DNA from: Blasia pusilla
Lineage: Eukaryota > Marchantiophyta > Marchantiopsida > Blasiales
Length of the DNA stretch: 64,000 bases
Assembly: GCA_050084515.1 (NCBI GenBank)
Contig: CM114274.1
Coordinates: forward strand, 2,914,001 to 2,978,000
Direction of reading: 5' to 3'
The translations under genes and the position numbers were made by a program. The notes below the pieces were generated by a model. That model was not told the origin of the DNA and made no database searches. It worked only from the letters and a program-made list of their open reading frames with translations. Of this stretch, positions 48,190-60,029 are shown piece after piece. The first letter of the stretch is position 1; each line of letters starts with the position of its first letter.

Positions 48190-49841
48190 ATGATTTGCCA
48201 TGGGCCCGCTCTCATGAGCAAAAGTGAGACGATGCCGAGAGCAGATGCGTGCCCAAATCCAGCTGTATTACATCTCCGGGTGCTGAGGACTACACGCACA
48301 AGTGATGAATGGTTCTCGGAATTTCTTTAGTTGATGTTGTAGACACCCCGTCTGTCACTCTCGCTTCATATGAATCGCGCGATTCTCTCATATGGTGTCA
48401 TGGAACCTCTTCAATTTACCATTACCCGTCAACGAAGCTTTCTCATCTGCTCTATCAAGACGCCCCTTCCTTGCTGAGCAGATCTCGTCTCACACGTTCG
48501 GGCACGAAAAGCCATGACCGGCAGGATTGAACTGAAAGAAATATGATATTAACTCTCCAACTGATGGGGTGGAAAAGACTGCTTGAATGAGATGAGAGAT
48601 CTTGCTTACTTGAGAAGGATCACTACCAACTTCCACAACGCTATTGTGTGTGATGTCGAGAAGAGTTTTTGTACAAGAAGCCATTCGCTGGTCCAAAGTT
48701 ATTTTAGCGTTTACGTGCCTATTAACCGGTGCCCATTAGCAGGCCTACTCATGAGCAACAAGATAAGAATCGCCCTCTGATGTATCCTGTATTGGAAGGA
48801 ACACACCAATACAAAGCTGACCGGATCACCTCTGAAAAGCTGTATAGTGCTTGACCATCTCAGGTGGTTTGTGCACCAGTTCATCATGCCAAGGTGTAAA
48901 TTGTTTACCACATTTCTCTTGTCGGCTGAAAGGAGTCGAAGGAAGTGAGAAATGACGGAAGAACTGACCACGACGAAGCCCTCTGAATCAAACTCTTTTG
49001 TATGAGCCTGAAGAATACTCTATCCAAACCCTCTTGATCCAGAGTGTATAGGTAGATAGATGTCTTCAGCACACAAAGCATATCTAGCTCCCAATTCGGT
49101 ATCTTCAATCTTCTCCAGAACCTGTAGAGCGTTTCAATTCACATAGTTTCGTTGACAGACTCCAGATGAAAATTCAGAAATCGACGTCCTACGTATAGCC
49201 CTAAAATTTTAATCGGTCATGCGCAGAAGAGAGTAAGCGAGTTGTTCATTATTGCAGTTCTGCGAAATGGTTACCCCTCTCAATCGCCCCTGGTGAATAT
49301 GCATCGAAGGGAGTGGCCTTCACTCCAGCCTCTGCTAGCACACCTGCTTATTAGGGCGGTGCATCAGAAAGAAGTTTCCAGCAAGTTTCGGGAGTGCACT
49401 TGGAGTGTGCGTTGTGGAAACTGGAAACTGGAAAATGTTGGAAGGCCCGGAGTGGAAAATTAGAGTTCACGATACCTGAGACATCAGCATCCCCCACCTT
49501 CCTTCAACTCGAAAATTGTCTGCCCAACGATCTAGATTTCGAGGTTTAGTGGCACCTGAAGCTTTCAAGGATGTCCTCGCCAGCGTGACACCACATCCAA
49601 TGTCCAAGCCAACAAGAGTTGGATATACGAATTCCTTGATTGCAATTGCAGCTCCGATATGAAATGAAGTTCCCATGTGCAAGTCTGGGAGCCCTACGGC
49701 TAGCACGGCTCCAGACGAGGCAGCTGCCCAGTTCAGTTGCTTGATTGCCCGAGCCATCGTTAAGTGATTGTTTGCAGCCATCGTTTGCACTTCCTTGAAA
49801 ATCCTTTTCCCACTTGCTGTTCTTCCCACCTCCACACTCAC
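48190..49841 (-). pseudogene. RtcB-like RNA ligase homologue, intron-containing and broken
   Basis: The first exon (from ATG at 49841, to about 49467) has AVGLPDLHMGTSFHIGAA and YPTLVGLDIGCGVTLARTSL, the RtcB pattern with the metal-binding D-x-x-C; the usual HPG is HMG. Next, at about 49110-48960, comes YALCAEDIYLPIHSGSRGFG (RtcB HSGSRG histidine motif) followed by an in-frame TAG (49022-49020) and SILQAH. A later exon end reads LLDITHNSVVEV (DITHNS 48657-48640) with a candidate intron down to 48352. Downstream, similarity is weak. RtcB joins tRNA halves and broken RNA ends. The region further 3' and the final HxGxG-type motifs are not clear. Stops and weak segments suggest a pseudogene; unusual splicing is an alternative. 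Confidence 0.68.
48352..48654 (-). other. candidate RtcB intron plus exon edge, duplicated in element I
   Basis: On the minus strand: exon end ATCACACACAATAGCGTTG.. (..THNSVVEV), then a GTAGTG donor-like site and an acceptor-like GAGTGACAG at 48352. The full 303 bp are found again at 12402-12704. It contains a palindromic stretch around AATCGCGCGATT. Confidence 0.8.
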
Positions 49842-52800
49842 TTCTGTAGAGGACTATTCTCTCAATGACTGCTAGTGTTTATGGGCCCAATCTTCTTTGT
49901 GGAATCCAATTTTTTAAGTAAGAGGCGGATTTTCTCGTGGAGGTATTGGCTCTTGTTAGGAAGGGTGCAAGTTCACAAATGGGGTTCACCCTCTCATTTG
50001 ATCGTGGCTTTCCATATAACACCACTTTTTTACATCACAAGAATGTGATTTTGATTAGGCCTCCCCTAACCATCCGTTATTGGTTCGCCACATTGTGAAT
50101 TTTCACGCACTTTCAATCTTCTTATGTACATTTGGCACGTTGTCCAATTGGGGGTGAGAAGATTGCCATTTACGATGTTGTGTGGAATATCATATTTGGT
50201 ATAGTTTGTAAGAGTGTTTTGCACGTGCATTGTTCGTGCAAGAGTGACACTACTTCATGTGGGATTCCCTTATTGGTGTTGATCTTTTTGGGACGCGCTA
50301 GGCTAAGGTGGTGGTGGTGGTTGATGTTGAAGTGGCGGATCATATGTGGGAATATGTGCGAGCCCATGTGGTAGCACAAGGGAGATTGTTACAAGGGCGA
50401 AGAAGACCTATCTTTGTAGTCGATTTCATGACGAACATAGATTCGTCCCCCTTAGTCATATAGATATATCGAACTAAGGGGAAGAGGTTTGATTCATTCC
50501 GTATGGACTATCCTCACCATGTCAACAAATGGGTTGTTTTTAACTACCACAAGTCTTTATTGTGCGTAAGGACATGTCCATATTCTTTTGATGTGGACTC
50601 AAAAACATGGACGCAAGTGCTAGTGGCCATCTTAGTGGTAATCATGTTCCTTTAGGCATAACTAATATGGTCTTTGTTAGACTTCAGCATAGGTAATATT
50701 ATCCTTGGCTAATGGTGAGTTTAACTAGGATGCCGGTTTTTTAGTAATATTAGTGAGTTTAGCTAGCAAGGATGCCTTTTTTTTTATATTACTCGGGTGG
50801 GTTCCCCATTGCCCCATGGCTTGCTTTCTTCGTCTCCTCCTTCACCTCGAATTGAACCCAACTGTCCACCAAGGCACTTGCTGTGAATGGTGAATCCGAA
50901 TGCACTGACTCCTTCAGATTGTCTATCGTATTTCCAGTGGCAACCACAAGAGTACACTGCTGAAACGGTCCCACTGTTTAGTCAGCACAAGAAGGAATTC
51001 AAGAAAGCCCACATGCTTGCAGACGCTGTGATTAGGCGACTTGGAAGATGTTGCTGCATCCGTTACTTGCGTCACACTAAACGAAACGAGGCGATTTCCG
51101 TGAGGACAGATCCGAACCAGAAATACGGAGGAGTTTCAAGTATTCACCGATTGAGTTACGTAGACTCGCAATCGCCTCTTCTGGTTATCGACAAGATCTC
51201 GACAGCGGAATGACGAACAAGCAAATATGTCCAGTTGGGAAGTCCGCAATTATCCTCGTCAGCATAACCAATCATTTCGCGCGTCCGCTGGGGCAGTTCG
51301 TGGACAACTTAGCCTCATCTGTTTCTCCCAGCCAAGCGAATGGATTCAACTGCTGTGAGCCAGAGGATTTGCGGAGTGCCGTGTTTGGTGAAGTGGACAG
51401 TAGATTATGAGCTGCAGGACGGCATGAGGCATCGTAAACTTGCCATTGCTCACGCAAGGAGGATGTTTTGGATGTTCTCGCTACCCGAGAGATTCAGGGA
51501 TGCCTGTAGCCAAGGACTCCATCGCGTTTCATTTTGGACCTGAGCTCATGTCACTACATGCGACCACTACTCATAAGTACTCTATTGTATCGCTGTCGGT
51601 TGAATTTGGACTGTAGTTCTCCTACTCCCTGTCACAATTCGAGGGAACACTGCCCGGCAAAACGATATGAACTGTATTGTGGATGTAAGAGCATGGTTAC
51701 ATGATGCAGCTCCCTAAGGCTCTAGAGTAAACAGTCCTGGTATCCTCTTCAGATGTGTACAACTACGTCGGTGAAACTATGCACAACATGGTTTACATCC
51801 ATTAGCGATCTTCGTTGGTTTCATGAAGTGGTGGACGTTAAGTGCTGCGAGGTCGCCAAGATCGATGTACAATCAAGGAGACAGCCGCGTGTATTAAGGA
51901 CAATCAACGGCATACATGCTGTAGTTGCCTAGTTAGATTTCTTGGACGCATGGCTGTGTACAGACTCCACATGGATGTTGTCTATGCTCCCGACGCTTGG
52001 GGCATAATTGGTATGGCTGAGAGTATGGAGCACCGGAACTCATAACTGAAGTGGGTAGAGTTTCTAACACGTACAAGTACATTCATCGACAGGTATCAAA
52101 TGGCTACTTACCCCCGAAATTTCCAAACCCAAGGTTGGACCACCCCTTTGTATCCGAATAGCCCTGTTCCCACAAGTCTAGCATGACTGATCCGATACCG
52201 CCGAATCTCATACCTGTACCATGAGAGATAGAACCAAAGTTTGCTTTCTCTCACACACGCCGATGGCCCCATGCTTCTCTTTTGAAACTTGTAGCATGGA
52301 TCTTGGAAACCAGTATCCCGGCACTGAGAAGATTCCAAGCAAAGACTCTATGGCGTCGAAAGATCAGCTCACAATACTAGATGCCCCACGGATTACGGTA
52401 CTAGGCTGCACTACCATAACCGAGAATGATATGAGGCCAAAGCATGAGTTTTCGAGAATGCATCCAAATTCAGAAACCAGAGGTGACCGCAAATTCAACC
52501 CTACTCCCCAATCGTGCACACCCAGGAACCCTAGTTTTCAAGAGTCTTCTAGGAGTGAAGAATCCGGATAAGAGTCATGATGTGCGAAATAAATTCATAA
52601 TCCTCAGAACAGCGGCGACGAAAACCTCATGAAATTTAATTGCTGTAAGTGTGACGATTATCATACTTCAGGACAACGGCCTTCACCCGTGAGTGCCTGC
52701 CAGCGATATACGTCTGCTGGGCAGGGGCAACGTGAGCGAAAGGGTGAAGATGCACACGACGATGATACACCTTCACTGAAGAACATGCGAGTAAAACACA

Positions 52801-53269
52801 TAAGACATCAATCCCTGTCCCTCTTTTGATTAGATTGGCAAACTTTGTAATCTCTACTTCGAATCGTTCTTCCGGAGCAGCAGTCGACCAGTGGATAAAA
52901 ACCGTTAGGCATTAAACATACAAACTAAAAGAGGCAAAACGGCACCGACGAATACGTAGCACTGTAGTAGAATGTTATACAGAGACCCCCAAGTCAACGA
53001 ACGGGGTCCGTACCATCGCTTCGGATGAACATCTACTCGATGTCCTCGGAAATTGACTGTGGACGTCTAGATTTTTGAAGTATCTCCTTTCTATTGTATG
53101 GAACATCTAGGGCCACTACCGGAGACTGCTAATAGAGTCCAATTCGGAGTGAGTCAATCAAAGCCCGGAGAAAGAAGCGACGATCTCGCTGGGAAGAACG
53201 TAAACTGAAAACTCCCTCCCCGCGGCTCCAATAACCGAACCTCATCGGGCCGATTCTTACTGAGCCCGT
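49842..53269. other. no gene recognised
   Basis: Mixed-composition DNA. Frames at 50789-50974 (-), 50887-51213 (+) and 52108-52338 (-) are the most gene-like but have no domain I recognise and no partner exons. Some may be exons of an unidentified gene. The last few hundred bases should include the eIF1A 3' untranslated region. Confidence 0.35.
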
Positions 53270-53707
53270 CTATATTTTATCAATATCCTCATCCTCGAAC
53301 TCGATGTAGTCATCGGCATCCCCGTCTTCCTCGTCGTCCATGCCTCCAGCAATACCTTCATTGAGGCGGACGTTGTCTGGAAGCTCTCCGTAAGCCTTCA
53401 ATAACCTAGCCTCGTCGGGCTGGTACTTGAGAATCACATCAGCCTTGTCGTCTTGATAATCTCGCAGTCCCACGAGAATGATATCGCCGGAAGCGATCCA
53501 CACCTTCTTGTGCATCTTTCCTCGAATATGACACAATCGCTTGGTTCCATCTATACACAGAGCCTCACATCGACCGTTTCCGAGCATCCGCAGAACCTGT
53601 GCATACTCCTGTCCATCTTCCTTGAACACCAACTCTCGCTTCTCATCCTCGGCCTCGTTCTTCCCTCTCTTCCGATTCTTTCCTCCCTTTCCCTTGTTCT
53701 TCGGCAT
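53270..53707 (-). CDS. EIF1A: translation initiation factor eIF1A
   Basis: A single 145-residue open frame, full family length. The basic N-terminal tail ([18 protein letters not shown]) is followed by an OB-fold (about 30-112: [67 protein letters not shown]) and an acidic tail ending DIDKI, the eIF5B-contacting end. It binds the 40S A site and helps scanning and start-codon choice. ATG at 53707 is certain from the conserved N-terminus. Intronless in the coding part. Confidence 0.97.
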   Translation of the reverse strand: MPKNKGKGGKNRKRGKNEAEDEKRELVFKEDGQEYAQVLRMLGNGRCEALCIDGTKRLCHIRGKMHKKVWIASGDIILVGLRDYQDDKADVILKYQPDEARLLKAYGELPDNVRLNEGIAGGMDDEEDGDADDYIEFEDEDIDKI

Positions 53708-55738
53708 GCTTCCCGACTAGACCACCCCAAGCAAAATCGCGAGATCGTGAGCGCTCAGCTTCTCGATCCACGCGAGAGCACAACACTTCCGCACTCCAAC
53801 CACAAACCCAAACGGAACTCGCAGATAACCCGACGCGTCCAGAGTGCAATCTCACTCCGAATGCCTCACACAATCCGGCGATGTGTGTGTGGCCCTCTGA
53901 AGCTCGAGCACCTGCGACCTGCGTCGGTGAAAGAGGACCCCGACGCTGTTAGGGTTGCTGCTGAAGGGGAGCGAGCACTGTACTTCACGGGTCGAGGGCG
54001 ACCCGCGCGGGGCCTGCTGCGCCCCATCGCCCCGCGCTATTCGGGCAGGGGAGCACGGGTGCGGGCGGCCCGCGACCGGCCGGGGCGGTAGCGGAGATTC
54101 GTCGATCCCGGAAAGTACGAGAGAGAGGCGCCACGCGTATGCCCTCCATTCACTGCGACCGGCATCAACCGCAGCGGCTCCCGAGCGGTTGCGCCTTTGC
54201 GACCGGGGTTAAGGACGCGGACGGGGGTTAGAGCTCCGGTTCCCCTTCCGCGGCTGGCTTCGTGCTCTGACGACTCCTCGACCGATAGATCTTCCACGTG
54301 CTACGCTTTCTGACCGCGATGGGACTCGGTGGCGGAATCGAGCTACTGAGTTAGGGCTCTTAACTCGAGGTGAGTTGACCGCGATCCCGTGCAGGTGAAG
54401 GAAGGAACTTAAGGAGTCATGGTAGGACCTCATACGGAGAGAGTTTTGGGTTATTTCCCGTAAACACCCATTAATGGTCGACACGAGCTTTTTTCTTTTT
54501 TAATTCACCACCTAATCATAACCCATGCATGCATATCATCCATGGGTAATCTTTTAATGGCATCCTTTATAGGCATATAACGATTTTATCATGTAATTCT
54601 AACGTGTTACTCTATTTTTAAAATGAAAACTAGGAGAAAGATCCCATTGATGGAGAATAGTTCTATGTTGAATGAAAGTCATTTAATAAAAAGAAAGTTG
54701 ACACAAGATATTTAAAGAAATACACCATAAAATTCAGGGGTCGGCTAATATTTTTCGTCTATATGCACCTAGCTCTAAAAGCAGCCGCCTCCCTCCCGAC
54801 TTATTATTGGGTCAAGTCATTTTTCCCCCGTCTATTTTTGCATATTCCGTTTATTGCCCCTACATAGATGATTACTCGGAGTTTCTCAAGAAAATAACAA
54901 GTATCCCGTTTTCTAATGGTCACCTATATTTTTCCTCAAGTTTCTTTGGGTGCCCGTTTTTTATTCTATTAATGCTATAGGTCTTATAATTAAAGGTTAA
55001 GGTCCCAAAACTCATACCCTACTAATACTAACTAACTAGATGACGCCCCCATGGACTTACATCTAGCGAGCAAGTTCATTCTTTCCTAGAAAATTGACGT
55101 GGTTTGAAATTTTAATTGGGTAGTATTTTTGGCCTCCCGTGTGTATTTTCTTTTAAATTGCCATCAATTTTCTAGCAAAACTGTATTTTACTCACCAATT
55201 TTTTTTCTGGAGTTAATTTAAAATCAACTAGCTAGGACCCGCAAGGGACCGTGGGATGACAACCTCTGATTAATAACTACGGCCCCTATTCATACCTTCA
55301 CTCTCCCCCAATTTTCAGACAAAAGTATTTTTGAGAGAAGTTGAGTTACATGTATCAAAGAGCTTCAGAAAATTGCATCCTCCAATTAAGATGTAGATTC
55401 CAAAGTCTTAAAAAATTGTTGGCAGACTATACAAAGAATGATGAGCCTTTGTCAAGTAAAGTAAGATGTGATCGGTCCTCAAGTATAATTTCAAGAAGGA
55501 GGATTACCATGTAAGGAAAGTTTTTCAAAAGAAATGAATTTTTGGCTACAAGCAAATTTATTCTATCATCATGAAGAGGCAAGGTGCCTCTTCTAATTAA
55601 TATATCCACTTTATTATAAAATAAACCTCAAAATAGAACAAAGAAAGGTAATACCATCTCAAAAGAGGAGTCAAAAAATGCATAATGGAATGCAAAAAGA
55701 AAATGGCAACTAGCCAATGCAAACACCGACTCAACGAG
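53708..55738. other. eIF1A upstream region, then AT-rich DNA without genes
   Basis: 53708-54300 is GC-rich and probably holds the eIF1A leader and promoter. Open frames there are composition-driven. From about 54480 the DNA becomes AT-rich with no recognisable feature. Confidence 0.4.
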
Positions 55739-58700
55739 CTACACCATTGATAGCCTGAAACAAATATGACAAGAACACGAGTGGTTGGTCAGACGTGAAT
55801 GGGAGACGAGGCGAGAAACCCCCACCATCTCCGCACGACGTATCAATACTTGTGCACGTTGTAAGGCCACTGAGATGCATTGTCGAAAATAAGTAGTAAC
55901 TATAGAGAGAGAAGAACTACGTGAAGGGGCAAGGTGATGATTCTCGAGGGAGTGGTGAGCACATGTTTTCAGGAAAGTATCAAAAGACACATGTAAATGA
56001 TCGAATACTTCCACTGCAAAAGGAATAAATTCAGCAGTCGCATGTCTCACAACACAACTTAACTCCTTGATTCTTGCTTCAGCTTTGGCCACCGAACCTT
56101 TGGTATGTGCGGCTCGACACACGAAGTCAGAACATGTTGGATCAACAACCACCACATCATCTAGTGTCCAGAATCCATCTTGAGACATAACAAGATTCAC
56201 TCTCAAACAAGAGGTTGCTTGTGTAGGACATTGAGTTGCTCTTGCCCAACGGTGTATTCTGCTGTACAAGCCACCGATGCTACCGCTTCTCTAATGACAT
56301 TATGTGTGGTAGTTCATTCTCCACCATGTGCACATTGGAGAATATGGATACCCTTGGCATCAATGGGATCCCCGCATACACAATTTGACACACCTAACAG
56401 AGAAGTATGGGGAAGTCCAAGGCGTAACCGCAAAGCTGTTGAGAATATACTTCGAGGAAGACAAAATGGAAGAATAAGAGGATTTGTAGTAAGCCACATC
56501 CCTGCTCCGGTACTTGCACATGAACGCAGACGAGCTCGATGAGCGTCAGAGGATGCCTCAAAGAGAATGTTGGAAAAGTTGATTTGATGCAGATTCTCAA
56601 AGATATGCTCTTGAAGTCGATCAAGTCCTTCCGCAATCAATTGACTTAAAGAGGCTAGAATTTGTTGTGTAGCAAGAGGAAGAAGAGCTCGTGCAAATCT
56701 GAGTTGTTGTTGAAATAACATGTCCCCTTCCTCTACATGGGCGACATGATCCATCAAGATAGGTGTATCTCCTTGGAGAAAGGTTGAAGCCATAATCGGT
56801 GCTACCAACGCCCAACTCCCCAAAAAGGCTACGGGAGCACATGCGATTATGGAGGAAAGTTCCACCCCTCCAAAAAAAATAGGCAAGATAGCTTGTCGTG
56901 AAGCCAAGACACTATCCTCTCCCTCAAATATATTCGGGCCAAGAAGTTGACCAAAAGTTGCCAAGATTGAAGGGTTAAAAAAGGCCAACCGATGTTAGAA
57001 CCTTGAAGTGGGAGGACAAGAGAGAAGAAGTTAGGAAGGACGTCGTAGAAAACATCGGGAGAGAATCCCATAAGCCACTTGCGGATCCCTTAGATGAGGT
57101 AACAAATGAAGCCATTCCACGTCTTTCAAAAGGGCCTCATCCAAGAACTTTGAGACATAGTCGATTAAGCCAATTGGGACCCCAAGAACCTTAACGCCTT
57201 CAATGTAGATGGGAAAATCAAGAGTATATGGGATGAATATTGAGGGAAGGCATGAAGGAGACCATACTCCAAATTTACTAGGTTGGAATTTAAGGTTTAA
57301 GAAAGAGAGTTGCTCCAGGAAATGGGTATAAGCAGGAACCACTTCAGGAGGACCTATAATTTGAGTATCATGAGCAATAGAAGGGAAAAGAGAAGATGGA
57401 AATGCTTGCAGACCACAAAAATGGGCAATGGCAAAGAATAGGCCACCCATGGGATCACCTTGACGTGTGCCACAAGCTAATTGTACAATACTAAATTCCT
57501 CGAAAGTAGCATGATGAGAATAAATAATGGGCGTATCATATGCATAGAAGGAACAAACAAATGGAATGAGACTCGCAAGTTGTCCTCCTCCACAACGTAA
57601 TTCCTCAAAGATGGCCGCACGAGAAACTCAATTGAATGTGTTAGCTACATCGACTTGAATTACTACCCATTTTGGATGAATACCAAGAGTGGAGCGAATC
57701 CCATGCACCACAACCTCACAACCTCCAAGAGCTGCCACTCCAAATTGATGAGGAAATAAGTGGGCACTAAAGTGAGGATGAAATTGCAAGCATAGGGATC
57801 AACTAACCAAGCGGTATAAAACCTCTCCAATAGCCAAAGGGCAGACACCTGAAGGAGGCTTATTCATAGCCAACAAACAACAAGCCCGTAAGAGCCTAGA
57901 GATAGAGAATGGGAGACGACCTGCCGCAATATGTGCACACACCTTATATAGAGAAACAAAGCCACTTGTTGAATCTGCCGAGATAAAGCAATCGTAGAGA
58001 TGCTAAAAAACCATCCCTGATAGTGCGCTTGCTGATAAGCGAGGAGTATGAAGAAAAGCCCTTGTGAAAACCTCCAAGTCAAGGGCCGTTGTATAGTCTT
58101 CCACAAAAGATGGAGCATCACCACTTGAAGGAGGATGAAGAGCTTCTAAGAGAGCCACTGTTTTCGCACTTGGAACCGCTGAAGAGAAAGGACCCAATGC
58201 TTGAGCTGCACGTGAAAACTCACTAACCTGCCCCAAAAGTAGACTACGTCGAAGGCATTCTTGTATTGAAGGTCTACCATGATTGGCATGTTGAGTGGGA
58301 TGAGCCGCAACTAAGGTCTCTACAATATATGCTCATTCTGAAGATTCTCCCAATACCCACACCTGAAGCCTTGAATACGTGTGGAGCTTTCACGATGACG
58401 TGTGGGACCACCCCTTCGAGAGAGGACTAAAACCCATTGTGGGAAGAGTAATAGGAGATACGAAGCATTGGTATATGTGGGATCACGCGCTAATCTTTCT
58501 AATGGAAAAAGGAAAGCTTGTTGGGTGATGGGGCGAAGATCAATAGGAATGCGAATGTAGAGTCTAACACGAGGAAGGATTGGATGGAAAGAACAAAAGA
58601 GATCAATTTGACTTAACCAGGTCGAAGCAGTTGTTGTGGGGAGTGCAATAGGAGGTGCTATCGGGTCAAGGATTGAAGACCCATCCATGGATTGATAGTA

Positions 58701-59267
58701 CCGCTGATGTCTTTTGATTCCAATAGGAGTAATTTCCTTACCACAAGGTATACAACAAACCTTTGGTACAAATGCAGAAGTAGAAGGGTTACAAGGAGAG
58801 GAGGTGGGAAGTGCAAGAGGTGGTGTTGGACGACGATGAGGTGGTAAGTAGGTTGGGGAAGGAGGAGGAGGATGAGGGGAGATAAGGGTAAAATAGATGG
58901 GAGTTGGAAGCAAGGGCACAGATGAGATATGTGGGGATGGTAAAGTAATAAGATTCAATAATAATGGATCAAGATTAGACTCAATAGGACAAGACGAAGA
59001 GGGGAGAAGAGGAGAATCTAGAAGAAATGTAACGAGTGTAATGGGTGTATTAGTATCTAGAGGAAAATGGTGAGATCTACGATGAGGAGGTGAACCAGGG
59101 GGAGAGGTTACGGCTATAAGAGGGCGTGTAAAACCAGAGAGGCGAGTAGATGGAGAATCCAACTCCATCTCTGATGATATAGAAGCAAATGTAGACAAGT
59201 CATCGAAGATAAGGGAAGACATATGAAATGTGGTTTGGAGAAAGCATGAAGGTAACGAGCAAAACAA
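55739..59267 (-). mobile_element. R2-like non-LTR retrotransposon (zinc finger, RT, restriction-like endonuclease), degenerate
   Basis: Minus-strand order: a Ser/Pro-rich N-terminal frame 59267-58320 with a CIPCGKEITPIGIKRHQ zinc-finger-like motif. Next is RT text: PPSGVCPLAIGEVLYRL, VIQVDVANTFN, CGTRQGDPMGG, and IAHDTQIIGPP (near 57355-57380), where an active enzyme has a YADD-type box, then VKVLGVPIG. After the RT comes SCASTGAGMWLT..LRLRLGLP with the zinc motif CVCG..GIHILQCAHGG. A restriction-like endonuclease region at 56230-55739 reads VNLVMSQDGFWTLDDVVVVDPT, AEARIKEL, FIPFAVEVF. These elements nick DNA and prime reverse transcription at the nick. Stops, frame shifts and the altered YADD box show it is dead. 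Confidence 0.82.
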
Positions 59268-59877
59268 AAGTAGTGGAATCCGTCCAAAAGAAATTTAGAT
59301 GGAGAGAATAAAATTAGGCAATACCGAATTTATGATTGAAAATTATCCAAAGTTCAAGTTTGAGAAGATGAACACGCTGGGCCTTTTAAGATTGAAAATT
59401 GAATCACCATGGAAATAGTTCCAAGCAAAATTCTAAATATCCCTCCATCTCCTCCGTTATAATCCTCCTCCATCATAAGATTTCTAACTCATGAATATCT
59501 ATCTTGTGTTCAATGATGAACTCATTGAATGAGATGAGTTGGTGGCATAAGAATAAAAAATATAAACTTATATTTTTATAAATAAAATTCATGTATAACT
59601 AGAAGTAAATTATTCAAAGAGGACTTAAGAAAGAAAATAAAAGAAGTATTCAATCTCTTAAATAAATTAGCTTTTGATATTTTGAGCATGATAAAATAGA
59701 TTTTTTTTTCTAAAATAGGGAGTGTGAAAGGGAGGTTTTGAGGGTAGTTTCTAATTAAATTACACCAAGATTTAAACATCGGAGATCAAGAAGAGGATTA
59801 AAGAGTAGGAGGGTAGTTTTTCTACAATCGCCGATGAAGGATTGGAAATTATGATAATATGATCAAATCCGTCTTTC

Positions 59878-60029
59878 ACCTTTTCCCTTTGGGTATATCA
59901 TCCCACACGATTATTTAGATATACCCAAAGTGAAAAGGTAAACACGAATTTGAAAATAATTAATGAAATGTCACGAATTTGAAAATAATTAATGAAATGT
60001 CACGAATTTGAAAAAAAATAATGAAATGT
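59878..60029. repeat. inverted repeat followed by three 29-bp tandem repeats
   Basis: Arms CCCTTTGGGTATATC and GATATACCCAAAGTG form a hairpin of about 22 bp at 59878-59940. It is followed by three copies of a 29-bp unit (CACGAATTTGAAAATAATT..) at 59943-59971, 59972-60000 and 60001-60029, the third with small changes. Confidence 0.85.

Noticed and set aside
50132-50374. Possible retroelement fragment (Trp- and Val-rich frame)
   Set aside because: No conserved RT, integrase or Gag motif could be recognised.
53453-54091. 212-residue plus-strand open frame
   Set aside because: It is antisense to eIF1A and runs into GC-rich upstream DNA; the eIF1A frame explains the region.
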